DNA of 64,000 nt from E44-bin32 sp034430595 (GTDB lineage Bacteria > Chloroflexota > Anaerolineae > Anaerolineales > E44-bin32). Where the stretch lies: positions 161,409-225,408 of the forward strand of contig DAOUEL010000064.1 in NCBI GenBank assembly GCA_034430595.1, written 5' to 3'. Both the position numbers and the translations under genes were made by a program. The notes under the pieces were generated by a model, which made no database searches, was not told the DNA's origin, and worked only from the letters and a program-made list of their open reading frames with translations. Below are positions 44,107 to 52,892 of this stretch, piece by piece; the stretch's first letter is position 1; each line of letters opens with the position of its first letter.

Positions 44107-45084
44107 TTAGATATCGATTGCAACGATCTTCTGCGTAGCAATAAACCCGGTCACGACCATGATGCCGGCCAGAGCCAGGATCGGAATACCACAGCTGCGT
44201 GTCTCCGGGTTGAAGAATTGCATGACGTACTCACGGTTCAACAGGAACAGCAATAGCACTAAAACAATTGGAAGTGCAGCGATGACCCACGCTGTTGCCC
44301 GACCTTGGGCAGTTAGTGCCGAGATCTCGCCCTTGATGCGAACGCGTTCCCGGATTGTATAGGAAATGGTGTCCAGAATTTCAGCCAGGTTTCCGCCGAC
44401 CTCCCGCTGGACGTTGATTGCTGTAATAACCAGGTCTAGGTCCTCACTATTGATTCGTCGCAGCAGGTGCTCGAGCGCTTCGTCCATCGTGATACCAAGC
44501 TGCATCTCCTGTACGACTCGCCTGAATTCATCGCAGATCGGGGTGGGTAGTTCGCGGCTCACCGCTTCCATCGCCTGCAGGGTCGAGAACCCGGCCCGCA
44601 GGCCGTTTACCATCAGGTTCAGCATATCGCCGAGCTGGTTGTCGAATTTCTTCAAGCGAGTCTTCTGGGCCGTCTTGACGTACATTGATGGCAGGTAAGC
44701 ACCTACGACAGCAGCGAGAATGGCGAAGATGAGCGAGAACTGGCTGATCACAAACCCGACCAGGGCGACGAGTATGCTTGAAAGTACGATGGCAGCGATA
44801 TACTCGGCCGGCCGCAGCTTAATATCAGCCCGGGCGAGGTTCTTCGATATGTTGTCAAACATATCGGTACCTTCGCCCATTTTGTCAAACATATCCGTGA
44901 AGAACGAAGGCCCCTTTTCTTTCTTTTCACCGGCGGTGGTTGTGATTACCTGTCCGGCTTCTGTATAACGACCAAGCCGTTCTTCAACAACGGACCGTTC
45001 GCCGAAAATGCTCATCCCGAATCCAACGACCAGGAGGAGCAATCCAAGACCGCCACCGATGATCAGGACTGTATTTGAATCCAT
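44107..45084 (-). CDS. tadB: Tad pilus inner-membrane protein TadB (type II secretion F family)
   Basis: 325 residues. Membrane helices at about 5-24, two at about 95-140, and two near the C terminus. The T2SF domain contains LNLMVNGLRAGFSTLQAMEAVSRELP. Lies three bases after tadA and 42 before tadC. Confidence 0.9.
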   Translation of the reverse strand: MDSNTVLIIGGGLGLLLLVVGFGMSIFGERSVVEERLGRYTEAGQVITTTAGEKKEKGPSFFTDMFDKMGEGTDMFDNISKNLARADIKLRPAEYIAAIVLSSILVALVGFVISQFSLIFAILAAVVGAYLPSMYVKTAQKTRLKKFDNQLGDMLNLMVNGLRAGFSTLQAMEAVSRELPTPICDEFRRVVQEMQLGITMDEALEHLLRRINSEDLDLVITAINVQREVGGNLAEILDTISYTIRERVRIKGEISALTAQGRATAWVIAALPIVLVLLLFLLNREYVMQFFNPETRSCGIPILALAGIMVVTGFIATQKIVAIDI

Positions 45085-45087
45085 AGC

Positions 45088-46542
45088 TTAGTAGCGCGTC
45101 CTTTCGCCAACCCCAAAGATCGAGGCGGGTAGATTGATCCCGCTGGCTTCGATGCGGTCGATGAACTTCGGGCGCAGGCCAGTCGGACGAAGCCTCCCGA
45201 TCACCTTCCCATCTTCGAAACCGGTCTGTTCAAAGACGAAGATGTCTGTCATCGTGATGACATCACCTTCCATACCCTGGATTTCAGAGACATTCGTACA
45301 TTTACGCGTGCCGTCCCGCAAGCGCTCAAGATGTACTACCAGCTGCAACGCCGAGGAAATCTGCTCCCGGATTGCCCGTATCGGCAGGTCCATCCCTGCC
45401 ATCAAGGTCATCGTCTCGATACGGGACAAGGTGTCACGCGGGCTGTTCGAGTGGGCTGTGGTCATGGATCCTTCATGGCCGGTGTTCATAGCCTGGAGCA
45501 TGTCGAGCGCTTCTTCCGCTCGAATCTCACCGACGATAATCCGGTCCGGGCGCATACGAAGGGAGTTGACCACCAGATTCTGAATGGTGACTTCACCTCG
45601 ACCCTCGATGTTCGGTGGGCGCGATTCGAGCGTGACGACGTGTTCCTGGCGCATCTGCAATTCGGCTGCATTCTCAATCGTAACGATGCGTTCGTCATTC
45701 GGAATGTATTGGGACAGGATATTCAGCATCGTGGTCTTGCCCGAGCCTGTACCACCCGAGATGACCATATTGATTGCCGAGATGACGCAGGCTTTGAGAA
45801 ACTCAACCGCTTCGGGGGTGATCGTGCCCCATTCGATAAGCTGCTCGACGGTAATCGGGTCACGGGCGAACTTTCGAATGGTCAATGTCGGGCCGACAAG
45901 CGAAATCGGTGGAATGATCGCATTGACGCGTGAGCCATCCGGCAAACGGGCATCTACATAGGGGCTCGATTCATCGATCCGCCGGCCAAGTGGAGCAACA
46001 ATGCGGTCGATAATCCGCATCAGGTGATCATCGCTTTCAAACGTTGCCGGTTCACGGTGGAGCTTGCCGCCTCGCTCGATGTAGATTTGCTTTGCGCCGT
46101 TGACCATGATCTCTGTGATGGACCCATCCGCCAGCAGTGGCTCGAGCGGTCCCAAGCCGAGAATTTCGGCCACGATCTGTTCGAAAAGCCGGCGGCGTTC
46201 CGGCCGGGAGAGGACGATATTCTCTTCTTGAAGGATCGTTTCAAAAAGATCCTCAATCGTCTGCCGAACCTCAAGTGTCTGGCTGACGTCCATGGAAGGG
46301 TCGAGTTCGGCAAGAAGTTTGTTCTGGACCCGAGTTTTTAGATCATGATAGGTATCGCGCTGCTGTACTCCTGGCGGTGCAACACGGCGTGCAGCGATGC
46401 CGCCCATACGTGAACCGCCCCCGGAAGTTGCCGCCGTTCCCCCGGTATTAACGCTGGGAACATTGCTGCTCTTATTGTTGCTGCCGCTTGGTACCGGCGC
46501 GCTATCCGCCTGGCCCTGTTCAATTCGTTTTAATAACGACAC
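45088..46542 (-). CDS. tadA: Tad pilus assembly ATPase TadA/CpaF
   Basis: 484 residues from GTG 46542, chosen because GGAG lies eight bases upstream; the frame to 46578 lacks a ribosome site. A disordered Gly/Ser/Asn-rich N terminus leads to the secretion ATPase: Walker A VISGGTGSGKTTMLN, Asp and His boxes around RIVTIENAAELQM and ITTAHSNSPRDTLSRIETM-type motif (MTTAHSNSPRD), and RPDRIIVGEIR. Hexameric motor for pilus extension. Confidence 0.95.
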   Translation of the reverse strand: MSLLKRIEQGQADSAPVPSGSNNKSSNVPSVNTGGTAATSGGGSRMGGIAARRVAPPGVQQRDTYHDLKTRVQNKLLAELDPSMDVSQTLEVRQTIEDLFETILQEENIVLSRPERRRLFEQIVAEILGLGPLEPLLADGSITEIMVNGAKQIYIERGGKLHREPATFESDDHLMRIIDRIVAPLGRRIDESSPYVDARLPDGSRVNAIIPPISLVGPTLTIRKFARDPITVEQLIEWGTITPEAVEFLKACVISAINMVISGGTGSGKTTMLNILSQYIPNDERIVTIENAAELQMRQEHVVTLESRPPNIEGRGEVTIQNLVVNSLRMRPDRIIVGEIRAEEALDMLQAMNTGHEGSMTTAHSNSPRDTLSRIETMTLMAGMDLPIRAIREQISSALQLVVHLERLRDGTRKCTNVSEIQGMEGDVITMTDIFVFEQTGFEDGKVIGRLRPTGLRPKFIDRIEASGINLPASIFGVGERTRY

Positions 46543-46585
46543 GCTGCACACTCCTTGCCCGTTTCCGGGCAAAACCATCCAGGCA

Positions 46586-47854
46586 CTAGCGGCTGAACAA
46601 CCGCGGTTTCTCTGTCTCTTCGATCTCCTCTACCTCAACTTCCTGCATCAGGCGTTCTTTCAAATCGCCCAGGACCTTGAGCAGGCTGCGTGCAACCGGC
46701 TGGCCCTTATCATTGAGCAGGATCGGTGAGCCGCGGTTGATCGAGCTGGAGACTGCTTTTTCATCAAAAGGAACTTCACCATCAACCGGTACTTTCAGAT
46801 TCTCAGAAACCGCTTCGGCAGTAATTCCGGACTTCTTATCCATTCGATTCAGAACGAAGAAGACTCGCTGTTTTGGAAATTCGAGCACGCCCAGGAGATC
46901 GAACAAGAGGCGTGTGTCCTTGATCGAGGGAATTTCGGGGGTGGCGATGGTCACGAGCAGGTCGGCAGTATCAAGTACGGCAAGCGTAATGTCGTCCATA
47001 TTCGAACTGGTGTCGACGACGACATAAGCGAACTCGCGTCTAAGGAACTGCAGGACATTCCGTACTTGTAGGGCAGAGATCTCATCCGCCATTTCCGGCC
47101 GCGGCGGCGCAGCCAACACCCGCAGACCAGATTCGTGGTGAATGAGAACATCGGCCACATAATCGTTATCGAGTTCTTCAGAACGAGAAGCAAGGTCGAC
47201 GAAGGTGTTCTTCGCCTGGAGATTTAACGCGACGGCGACATCCCCGAATTGCAGGGCTGCATCGACAAGCACAGCCGGGGTGTCGGCAGTATCAAGGCCG
47301 ATAGCCAGGTTGGTTGCAATCATTGTGCAGCCTACGCCGCCTTTGGGGCTGTAGACAGCGATAATCTTCCCTTGCGGGCGCAGCGGACCGGTTGAAAAAG
47401 TACGCCCCCCGGGTCCCTGTACCATAATCTGTGGAACCGGGGCAGCGATTTTCTCCTTCTGCTCATGCGCCATCACCGCCAACGTGCGGATGGTGGAGAT
47501 CAATTCGTCCCCGGAAGGCGGTTTGGCGAGGAAATCGCGAGCGCCAGCCCGCATCGCTCGCCTGACATAATCGGCATCGTTATTGACCGATAGCATCACA
47601 ATCTGTGCAAACGGAACATCACGCAGAAGCGCTTCCGTCGCCAAGATGCCGTCCATGTCGGGCATGTTGATGTCCATGATAACGACATCCGGCTCGGTTT
47701 CTCGGGCCAGATCGATCGCTTCTACCCCAGTACGGGCAGCGCCGACGACGAGAACATCCGACTCAAACTGAAGTAACTTTCGGATGTTCTCGCGTGTCTC
47801 TGCGATATCGTCTACGATCAGGACGCGGATTACATTCTCCGCGTTATCGGTCAT
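46586..47854 (-). CDS. cpaE: Tad localisation protein CpaE/TadZ: receiver plus ParA-like ATPase
   Basis: 422 residues. Receiver-like domain (1-125, phospho-acceptor Asp in VVIMDINMPD) fused to a MinD-type ATPase with SPKGGVGCTMIATN. The signature lysine is kept, while the second lysine of the P-loop is Cys, as often varied in TadZ proteins. It should place the Tad machine in the cell. A paralogue with a further decayed P-loop sits at 8949-10097. C-terminal tail is acidic. Confidence 0.92.
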   Translation of the reverse strand: MTDNAENVIRVLIVDDIAETRENIRKLLQFESDVLVVGAARTGVEAIDLARETEPDVVIMDINMPDMDGILATEALLRDVPFAQIVMLSVNNDADYVRRAMRAGARDFLAKPPSGDELISTIRTLAVMAHEQKEKIAAPVPQIMVQGPGGRTFSTGPLRPQGKIIAVYSPKGGVGCTMIATNLAIGLDTADTPAVLVDAALQFGDVAVALNLQAKNTFVDLASRSEELDNDYVADVLIHHESGLRVLAAPPRPEMADEISALQVRNVLQFLRREFAYVVVDTSSNMDDITLAVLDTADLLVTIATPEIPSIKDTRLLFDLLGVLEFPKQRVFFVLNRMDKKSGITAEAVSENLKVPVDGEVPFDEKAVSSSINRGSPILLNDKGQPVARSLLKVLGDLKERLMQEVEVEEIEETEKPRLFSR

Positions 47855-47898
47855 TGATGTTTCTCCAATGCCTTTTCTCCAACCACCCCATACCCTGT

Positions 47899-49050
47899 TT
47901 ACTGTTGTGGCGCCACAACCGCCTGATCATTCGCCAGCTTGGGATCGATCAAATTGCTCAACGCCGGCTCGAGGCTGTATGGAAGCCGTGAGGGTACCGT
48001 GATGTTGTAGCTTTCAATCAGGTACTGCAGCGTAACACTGGTCGTCTCGGTCGGCTCGCTGTCATTCGGCGCACGGAGCGTCAAGGTTAAATCAGCCCCA
48101 ACCTTCATCGCCCAGTTCAGCGCAAGTGCATCCTGTGGAGTAACGATCAAGGTTATGATATCGGGCGGTTTCACCTCGACCGCGACCGGTTGGCCTTCCT
48201 GGCCCGCAGGTGCATCTGCACCCTGCTGTTGGCTCACAACCTGAGTGGTCGGTTCATTTTCCAGCGAGAAGGTGCCAACGTGAAGCACCTGAGCGCTATC
48301 GACCAGCCGTTGAGAAACGGCTCGGGGGCGTTGACTGCCCTGCGGAACAACGTGGAAGAGCGAACCCGTTTCTTCCTCCTGGATCACCTTGCCAAGGAGA
48401 ATCTGTTCCCCCTTGTCTTTGTCCTCATAGTTGCCCACTTGGCCAGTAAGGGACGGTGATGGGAACTCACTCGTTCCCCCAGGCGCAGAGAGTACCGTCG
48501 AGAAGTTTGGCAATATAGATTGGAAATCAGGATCGACATCCACCATCAGCATGGAAACCAGCACATCGACTACATCACCATCTCGCAGGGCATACGCCAC
48601 GCCTGACAATCGATCCATCGGAATTGCGATCGCGGTGTAGCCAGCCGGTATGGCGAGCGAGGCATCTGAACCACCAGCCAGCAAATCACCTGAGCTCTCA
48701 GAGATCATCGCTTCCGTAATTGGAACACCGCGGCCGATATCTTGACGGGCGACGCGACCGACGATTTCTGAGCGAATCGCCTCCTCATCACTACCACTGA
48801 TCATGGTCTCAACAACCATATTGGCGGGCATGCGCGACATTACAACGCCGTCATCTGGAATGCGAGCACCACGTGCGATATCCTGGGCCGCAATAGCGAC
48901 GAATACGACGTCACTCGGCACAGCACCGACCGGCGTTTGCTCGGCGCCAGCCTGTGGGCTTCCGCCACCACCACGGGTGAGAAGATAGATAGCAGCTACA
49001 CCCAGCAGTAGGATGATTGCAAAAAGAATCAAGATTCTTGGACGGCGCAT
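47899..49050 (-). CDS. cpaB: Tad pilus protein CpaB/RcpC with SAF domain
   Basis: 383 residues. A membrane anchor at about 4-24, then a Gly-rich linker and the SAF domain (VFVAIAAQDIARGARIPDDGVV), and the RcpC/CpaB core (PAGYTAIAIPMDRLSGVAYALRDGDVVDVLVSM). In diderms CpaB helps the secretin; no secretin gene is present here, so it probably acts on the outer face of a single membrane or in the wall. Confidence 0.92.
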   Translation of the reverse strand: MRRPRILILFAIILLLGVAAIYLLTRGGGGSPQAGAEQTPVGAVPSDVVFVAIAAQDIARGARIPDDGVVMSRMPANMVVETMISGSDEEAIRSEIVGRVARQDIGRGVPITEAMISESSGDLLAGGSDASLAIPAGYTAIAIPMDRLSGVAYALRDGDVVDVLVSMLMVDVDPDFQSILPNFSTVLSAPGGTSEFPSPSLTGQVGNYEDKDKGEQILLGKVIQEEETGSLFHVVPQGSQRPRAVSQRLVDSAQVLHVGTFSLENEPTTQVVSQQQGADAPAGQEGQPVAVEVKPPDIITLIVTPQDALALNWAMKVGADLTLTLRAPNDSEPTETTSVTLQYLIESYNITVPSRLPYSLEPALSNLIDPKLANDQAVVAPQQ

Positions 49051-49106
49051 GTGGCCTCCTTATGCACGAATACGACGGTGCTCGCCCAGGTAGGCTGGAC
49101 GCGCGT

Positions 49107-49135
49107 ATCTTACCCGCTTGACTCCAAAAGTCAAG
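49107..49135 (-). promoter_or_regulatory. possible cpaB promoter with overlapping operator
   Basis: TTGACT (49129-49134), 16-base spacer, TAAGAT (49107-49112). A perfect inverted repeat CTTGACT-N5-AGTCAAG (49117-49135) covers the -35 and may bind a repressor or activator. Confidence 0.45.
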
Positions 49136-49191
49136 TTGAGCCTACTTTATCACAGGTGTTGCCGGATCCTCGCTTACATTTCCCTTACACA

Positions 49192-49218
49192 AGGAGCCCT
49201 ATCCTCGATAGGGCTCCT
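49192..49218 (-). terminator. hairpin after the Flp pilin gene
   Basis: Perfect 12-pair stem AGGAGCCCTATC-N3-GATAGGGCTCCT. The minus-strand downstream side (TTGTGTAA) has few T, so it may be a partial terminator or mRNA stabiliser that keeps pilin expression above that of the machine genes. Confidence 0.75.
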
Positions 49219-49270
49219 GTAGTGAATCACTGGGATGCGTCGCTCCCCCAGGTTCCGGCCAATCGAGATT

Positions 49271-49417
49271 CTAGATGTTCGTTACGATGTTGCTGAAAAC
49301 GTTACCGATGGCCGGGCCGAGCAGCGCCAGAATGACAATCACGACGACTGCAACCAAAACAAGAATCAGTGCGTACTCAACAAGACCTTGGCCTTTCTCC
49401 TTCGGTGCAAACAACAT
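49271..49417 (-). CDS. flp: Flp-type pilin subunit
   Basis: 48 residues, ATG 49417 to TAG 49271-49273. The chain has the Flp prepilin layout: short charged leader ending MLFAPKEKG, cleavage before QGLVEYALI, then a hydrophobic helix of about 22 residues and GPAIGNVFSNI. The ribosome site AAAGGAGGTGA is a near-perfect match to 16S rRNA, as expected for an abundant protein. No prepilin peptidase gene (tadV) is visible in the window. Confidence 0.95.
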   Translation of the reverse strand: MLFAPKEKGQGLVEYALILVLVAVVVIVILALLGPAIGNVFSNIVTNI

Positions 49418-49474
49418 GTCTCTCACCTCCTTTCTGTGATGATTTCGCCTGTTTTTTGTTACAAGCTCCTAGCC

Positions 49475-49503
49475 ATTATAGGCATCAGTCCCCCAGCATT
49501 CAA
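49475..49503 (-). promoter_or_regulatory. flp pilin promoter
   Basis: TTGAAT (49498-49503), 17-base spacer, perfect TATAAT (49475-49480). Start predicted near 49468, leaving a leader of about 50 bases. Confidence 0.75.
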
Positions 49504-49583
49504 TAGGACTAATTTCCGAGGGACACGGGTACGGGTCAGCGCAGCATTCTTGCCAATGCTGGCTAGTCACGGCTTAGAAATAT

Positions 49584-50642
49584 TCAAGCTTTGGGTGAAT
49601 CGGGCGTAAGTATGATGGAAATGCGGGCTCCCTCACCAGGCTTGCTATCAATCTCAATCTCGCCATCCAGCTGTTTAATCTGGCGCCTCAGGCGATCAAG
49701 TGCCTTGTTTTGACATTCCTCGCTGTCTAGAATAGCCGTATCGAATCCGCGGCCATTGTCCTCAATCGCGCAACGGACGTGATGCTGGTCAATATCGATC
49801 GTTACTTTGACTTGCGTGGCCTGGGCATGATCACGTGTATTCGCCAGACATTCCTGCACCGCACGGAATAAGACGACTTCCCAGTGTGAAGCCAGCCGCT
49901 TTTCGGTCCCTGTATTGACTACGCTGATATCCAGACCGGTCTTCTCCTTGAAGGCCTCTGCATAACGCCTGATGGTAGGCAGCAAGCCGAGGTCGTCAAG
50001 CATCATCGGTCGCAGCTCGAAAATGAAATCCCGCACCTTGCCGAAACTGCTTGTCGCAGCTTCCTTCAGACTAGCCAGCTCTTCACGGGCTTGTTCCGGG
50101 TTGTTATCGAACAACCGGTTTGCGATTTCTGTCTGGAGGATGAAATTCGAGAGTACCTGGGCTGGACCATCATGAATCTGGCGGGAGATCTTTCGCCGTT
50201 CGTCTTCCTGAGCCTCAATAATCTGTGCCAGGACTCCGGCAGTTGATGGGCGATCCTCCTCGACTTCAACCGCTGTTCGTCCGCCCATGAACTGCATCGA
50301 ACGGCTGATGATATTCGCCATGCGCTGCAGGTGCTCCTGGTCGCTCTCAAGCTTCTCCAATTGGCCTCGCATGGTGAAAAGCCTTTGCTGCGCATCGAGA
50401 GCAGCCTCATAGTTATTTAGAATATCCTCCCGCGGGACGGTATCAAAGTGCGACTGCATTTGATGCAGACGTGAAGTGATATCCGCATTGCGCGTGCCGA
50501 GTTTCTCAACCTCGCCCTGACTTTGTTCAACTAGGAGGGTGATCTCTTTCAGCTTTTCCTGGATTTTCTCCAGCTCAGCTTGCGATTCCTGGAGAAAAAT
50601 CTCAATCGGGCTAAGTTCGGGACTGGTATCGGGTTCGGTCAT
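49584..50642 (-). CDS. DegS-like cytoplasmic sensor histidine kinase (HisKA_3)
   Basis: 352 residues. A long N-terminal coiled coil (about 12-110) without membrane helices is followed by the HisKA_3 histidine in RRKISRQIHDGPAQVLSNF and HATPase with DNGRGFD. Same layout as DegS. The gene lies 12 bases after its regulator gene. It stands next to the Tad locus. Confidence 0.92.
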   Translation of the reverse strand: MTEPDTSPELSPIEIFLQESQAELEKIQEKLKEITLLVEQSQGEVEKLGTRNADITSRLHQMQSHFDTVPREDILNNYEAALDAQQRLFTMRGQLEKLESDQEHLQRMANIISRSMQFMGGRTAVEVEEDRPSTAGVLAQIIEAQEDERRKISRQIHDGPAQVLSNFILQTEIANRLFDNNPEQAREELASLKEAATSSFGKVRDFIFELRPMMLDDLGLLPTIRRYAEAFKEKTGLDISVVNTGTEKRLASHWEVVLFRAVQECLANTRDHAQATQVKVTIDIDQHHVRCAIEDNGRGFDTAILDSEECQNKALDRLRRQIKQLDGEIEIDSKPGEGARISIILTPDSPKA

Positions 50643-50654
50643 TAAACCTCACGG

Positions 50655-51347
50655 TTATTTTCGCGTGTCCTTGAGTCGCACCCATCCATGACGAAGTGCA
50701 TAAACTGCAGCTTGTGTACGATCCTCGACATCTAACTTATGCAGGATCGCGGTCATGTGGTTCTTAACGGTTTGATGGCTGATGCCGAGTTTGGAGGCAA
50801 TTTCCTTATTGCTCATCCCGCGCGTGACATACTGCAGGATCTCCATCTCGCGTGGAGAGAGCGGTGTGAAAGCTTCCACGTCACCCTCCAAATGCGGCCG
50901 TCGGACGGTTTCTACTCCCCTTGAAAGCCACTCATCCAACCCCTGGGCGTCGAAGACCTGGTCGCCAACGACGAAGAAACCACGCGCAACCTGCCTGATG
51001 ATGTCAACAAGCTTCCCGGCTTCAACGTCTTTCGAACAATAAGCTCGCGCACCTGCGCTGAAGGCATGCAGAACCTGTTCCACATCGTCGTAGGCTGTGA
51101 GCAGGACAATTGAAGTATCGAGGCGCTCACTCACAACCTGACGGGTGACCTGCATACCGTTCATCTTCGGCAAGTTGACGTCGACCAGTGCAACCTGGGG
51201 TTGAAGTTCTCGAATCAATTGAACCCCTTGATCGCCGCTGGTCCCTTCGGCTAATACATTCAGGTCGTCCTCAGCATCGATCACACTGCGGACTCCCTCC
51301 CGGAATAGAGGATGATCGTCAACGATAATGACTGTATAGACTTCCAT
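50655..51347 (-). CDS. DegU/NarL-type response regulator
   Basis: 230 residues. Receiver domain with phospho-acceptor Asp in VALVDVNLPKMNG, then a LuxR-type helix-turn-helix (LSPREMEILQYVTRGMSNKEIASKLGISHQTVKNHM). Partner of the downstream kinase. Adjacent Tad genes are plausible targets, but no binding site was identified. Confidence 0.94.
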   Translation of the reverse strand: MEVYTVIIVDDHPLFREGVRSVIDAEDDLNVLAEGTSGDQGVQLIRELQPQVALVDVNLPKMNGMQVTRQVVSERLDTSIVLLTAYDDVEQVLHAFSAGARAYCSKDVEAGKLVDIIRQVARGFFVVGDQVFDAQGLDEWLSRGVETVRRPHLEGDVEAFTPLSPREMEILQYVTRGMSNKEIASKLGISHQTVKNHMTAILHKLDVEDRTQAAVYALRHGWVRLKDTRK

Positions 51348-51377
51348 TCGTCAACCGCCTTTTATCTGGACGCGGCG

Positions 51378-51407
51378 AGTATAGCACAGTCAGCTCGCGT
51401 CGAGCAA
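51378..51407 (-). promoter_or_regulatory. promoter of the DegU/DegS-like pair
   Basis: TTGCTC (51402-51407), 18-base spacer, TATACT (51378-51383). It starts right after the last gene of the glycosyltransferase block. Confidence 0.55.
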
Positions 51408-51410
51408 ACC

Positions 51411-52892
51411 TCAGGGAATCAAGCGATACACAGCCATATTCTCGCCATCTTGCTGTGGGCTAAAGGTTCCCGTAGAACGGAAGACCGGCATCAGGTCTGC
51501 AGTCAATTCAGGATACCACCCCGGAAAGGTCATCAGGTAATCCGCGCCGCATATTGTAAGAAGCTCAGAGAGCGCAGCCTCGTTTCGCAGGATCGGAATG
51601 ACTTCCGGCGAGATCAAGCCTGCTAGATCCAGGATGGCCCGGTGGCCGAAGTACCCTAGGGCGCCGATGTCGTGCGCAGCAATCAAGGCATGCTCGTCGG
51701 TGTGAGCCGCGATCCACTGCGAAGTCTGCACCATTTCTGTTTCGATGACAGCCACGTCCATTGCGTAGGCGCGCGCTCCGAGGGGCAGGAACAGGATCAT
51801 GACAGCCGCTAGACTCAGGAACCAGGTACGACTCAGGATTCTCGCACGATAACCCTCCGTCAGCCTTGAACGGAGCTGGAGCAGCCCTTCAACCCCCAGC
51901 ACGATCAAGACAGGCAGGACAGGCATGGCATAGCGACCGTGTTGATAGGTTACCGGCAGTCGAAGCGCGTATGAACCGAGGAATGATGCCGCCCAGATTA
52001 GCGGGGCAAGCCTGAGCCAATTCCGGTGGCTGATGCTTTGCCAAGTGCTCCAGAGCGCTCCCGGTATAAGAATTATGCCAGCACCCGTTATGGGCTGAAC
52101 CCATTGGGAAAGGTAGCGTGAGAGCAAAGGTTGACTGCGTAGAATGGCGTATTCTGCCTGCTTCGCATAAAACGTGCTCGGCCAGAAACTCCCTTCAATT
52201 GACTTGTTGAACCAGAGATATGGCAGGACAACTAGCGCAACTCCAAGGGTTAACTGCAGCGCCCCAAGGATGCGGCGGCGGGATTTGACACCGGATTGGA
52301 AGCTCAACACCCATGCTGCAGGCAAGAGCAAGCTCAAGGCGTCAGGACGAATCCATATTCCCAGACCAATCAGCAAACCTACCGACAGATAACGCGGTTG
52401 TGGATCCGTTAGAAGAAATAAGGCCAGACACACCAGGAGACCGAGCAGTAGAATTTCCATGCCGGAAAGGGCGGCCCAGATCAGATGCCATTCAAGCAAG
52501 GTCAGTGCCGCGATCCAGAGTACGCCTGAAGGAAGCCGGGGATTACGCCGCCTGAACCAGGCCGCCGCTGCCAACATCAGGCTGACCTGCGAGACCAATC
52601 CGAGAATCAAGGTCCAATTTTTCGGAGCGAACCTCAGCGCATAACCTAGCGCGATCATAGCGGACCAGAAGGGCGAGGTCGACCCAGAGCTCGGCTGTCC
52701 GGATGTGTATGCCCATTCACCATTAAGCCCCAGGTTGCGGGCGTAAGTTTGGTGAATCCAGGCATCATCGAGGGGATAACCAGTGCCGACTAGATTGAAA
52801 CTATAAAGCAGGTAACCGGCGCATGCCAGCCCCCAAGCGAGCAAGATAAGCCAGAGTAAACGGTGGTCGACGTCAAAGCGGGCGCTCTTCAC
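51411..52892 (-). CDS. polytopic GT-C-like membrane glycosyltransferase
   Basis: 493 residues, about ten or more membrane helices. The first outside loop has GYPLDDAWIHQTYARNL and SGSTSPFWS, the Asp-Asp signature of GT-C enzymes that use lipid-linked sugars. The C-terminal outside domain has HDIGALGYFGHRAILDLAGL, shared with the protein at 60581-62095, so the two are paralogues. ATGA overlap with the upstream gene. Donor and acceptor unknown. Confidence 0.75.
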   Translation of the reverse strand: MKSARFDVDHRLLWLILLAWGLACAGYLLYSFNLVGTGYPLDDAWIHQTYARNLGLNGEWAYTSGQPSSGSTSPFWSAMIALGYALRFAPKNWTLILGLVSQVSLMLAAAAWFRRRNPRLPSGVLWIAALTLLEWHLIWAALSGMEILLLGLLVCLALFLLTDPQPRYLSVGLLIGLGIWIRPDALSLLLPAAWVLSFQSGVKSRRRILGALQLTLGVALVVLPYLWFNKSIEGSFWPSTFYAKQAEYAILRSQPLLSRYLSQWVQPITGAGIILIPGALWSTWQSISHRNWLRLAPLIWAASFLGSYALRLPVTYQHGRYAMPVLPVLIVLGVEGLLQLRSRLTEGYRARILSRTWFLSLAAVMILFLPLGARAYAMDVAVIETEMVQTSQWIAAHTDEHALIAAHDIGALGYFGHRAILDLAGLISPEVIPILRNEAALSELLTICGADYLMTFPGWYPELTADLMPVFRSTGTFSPQQDGENMAVYRLIP

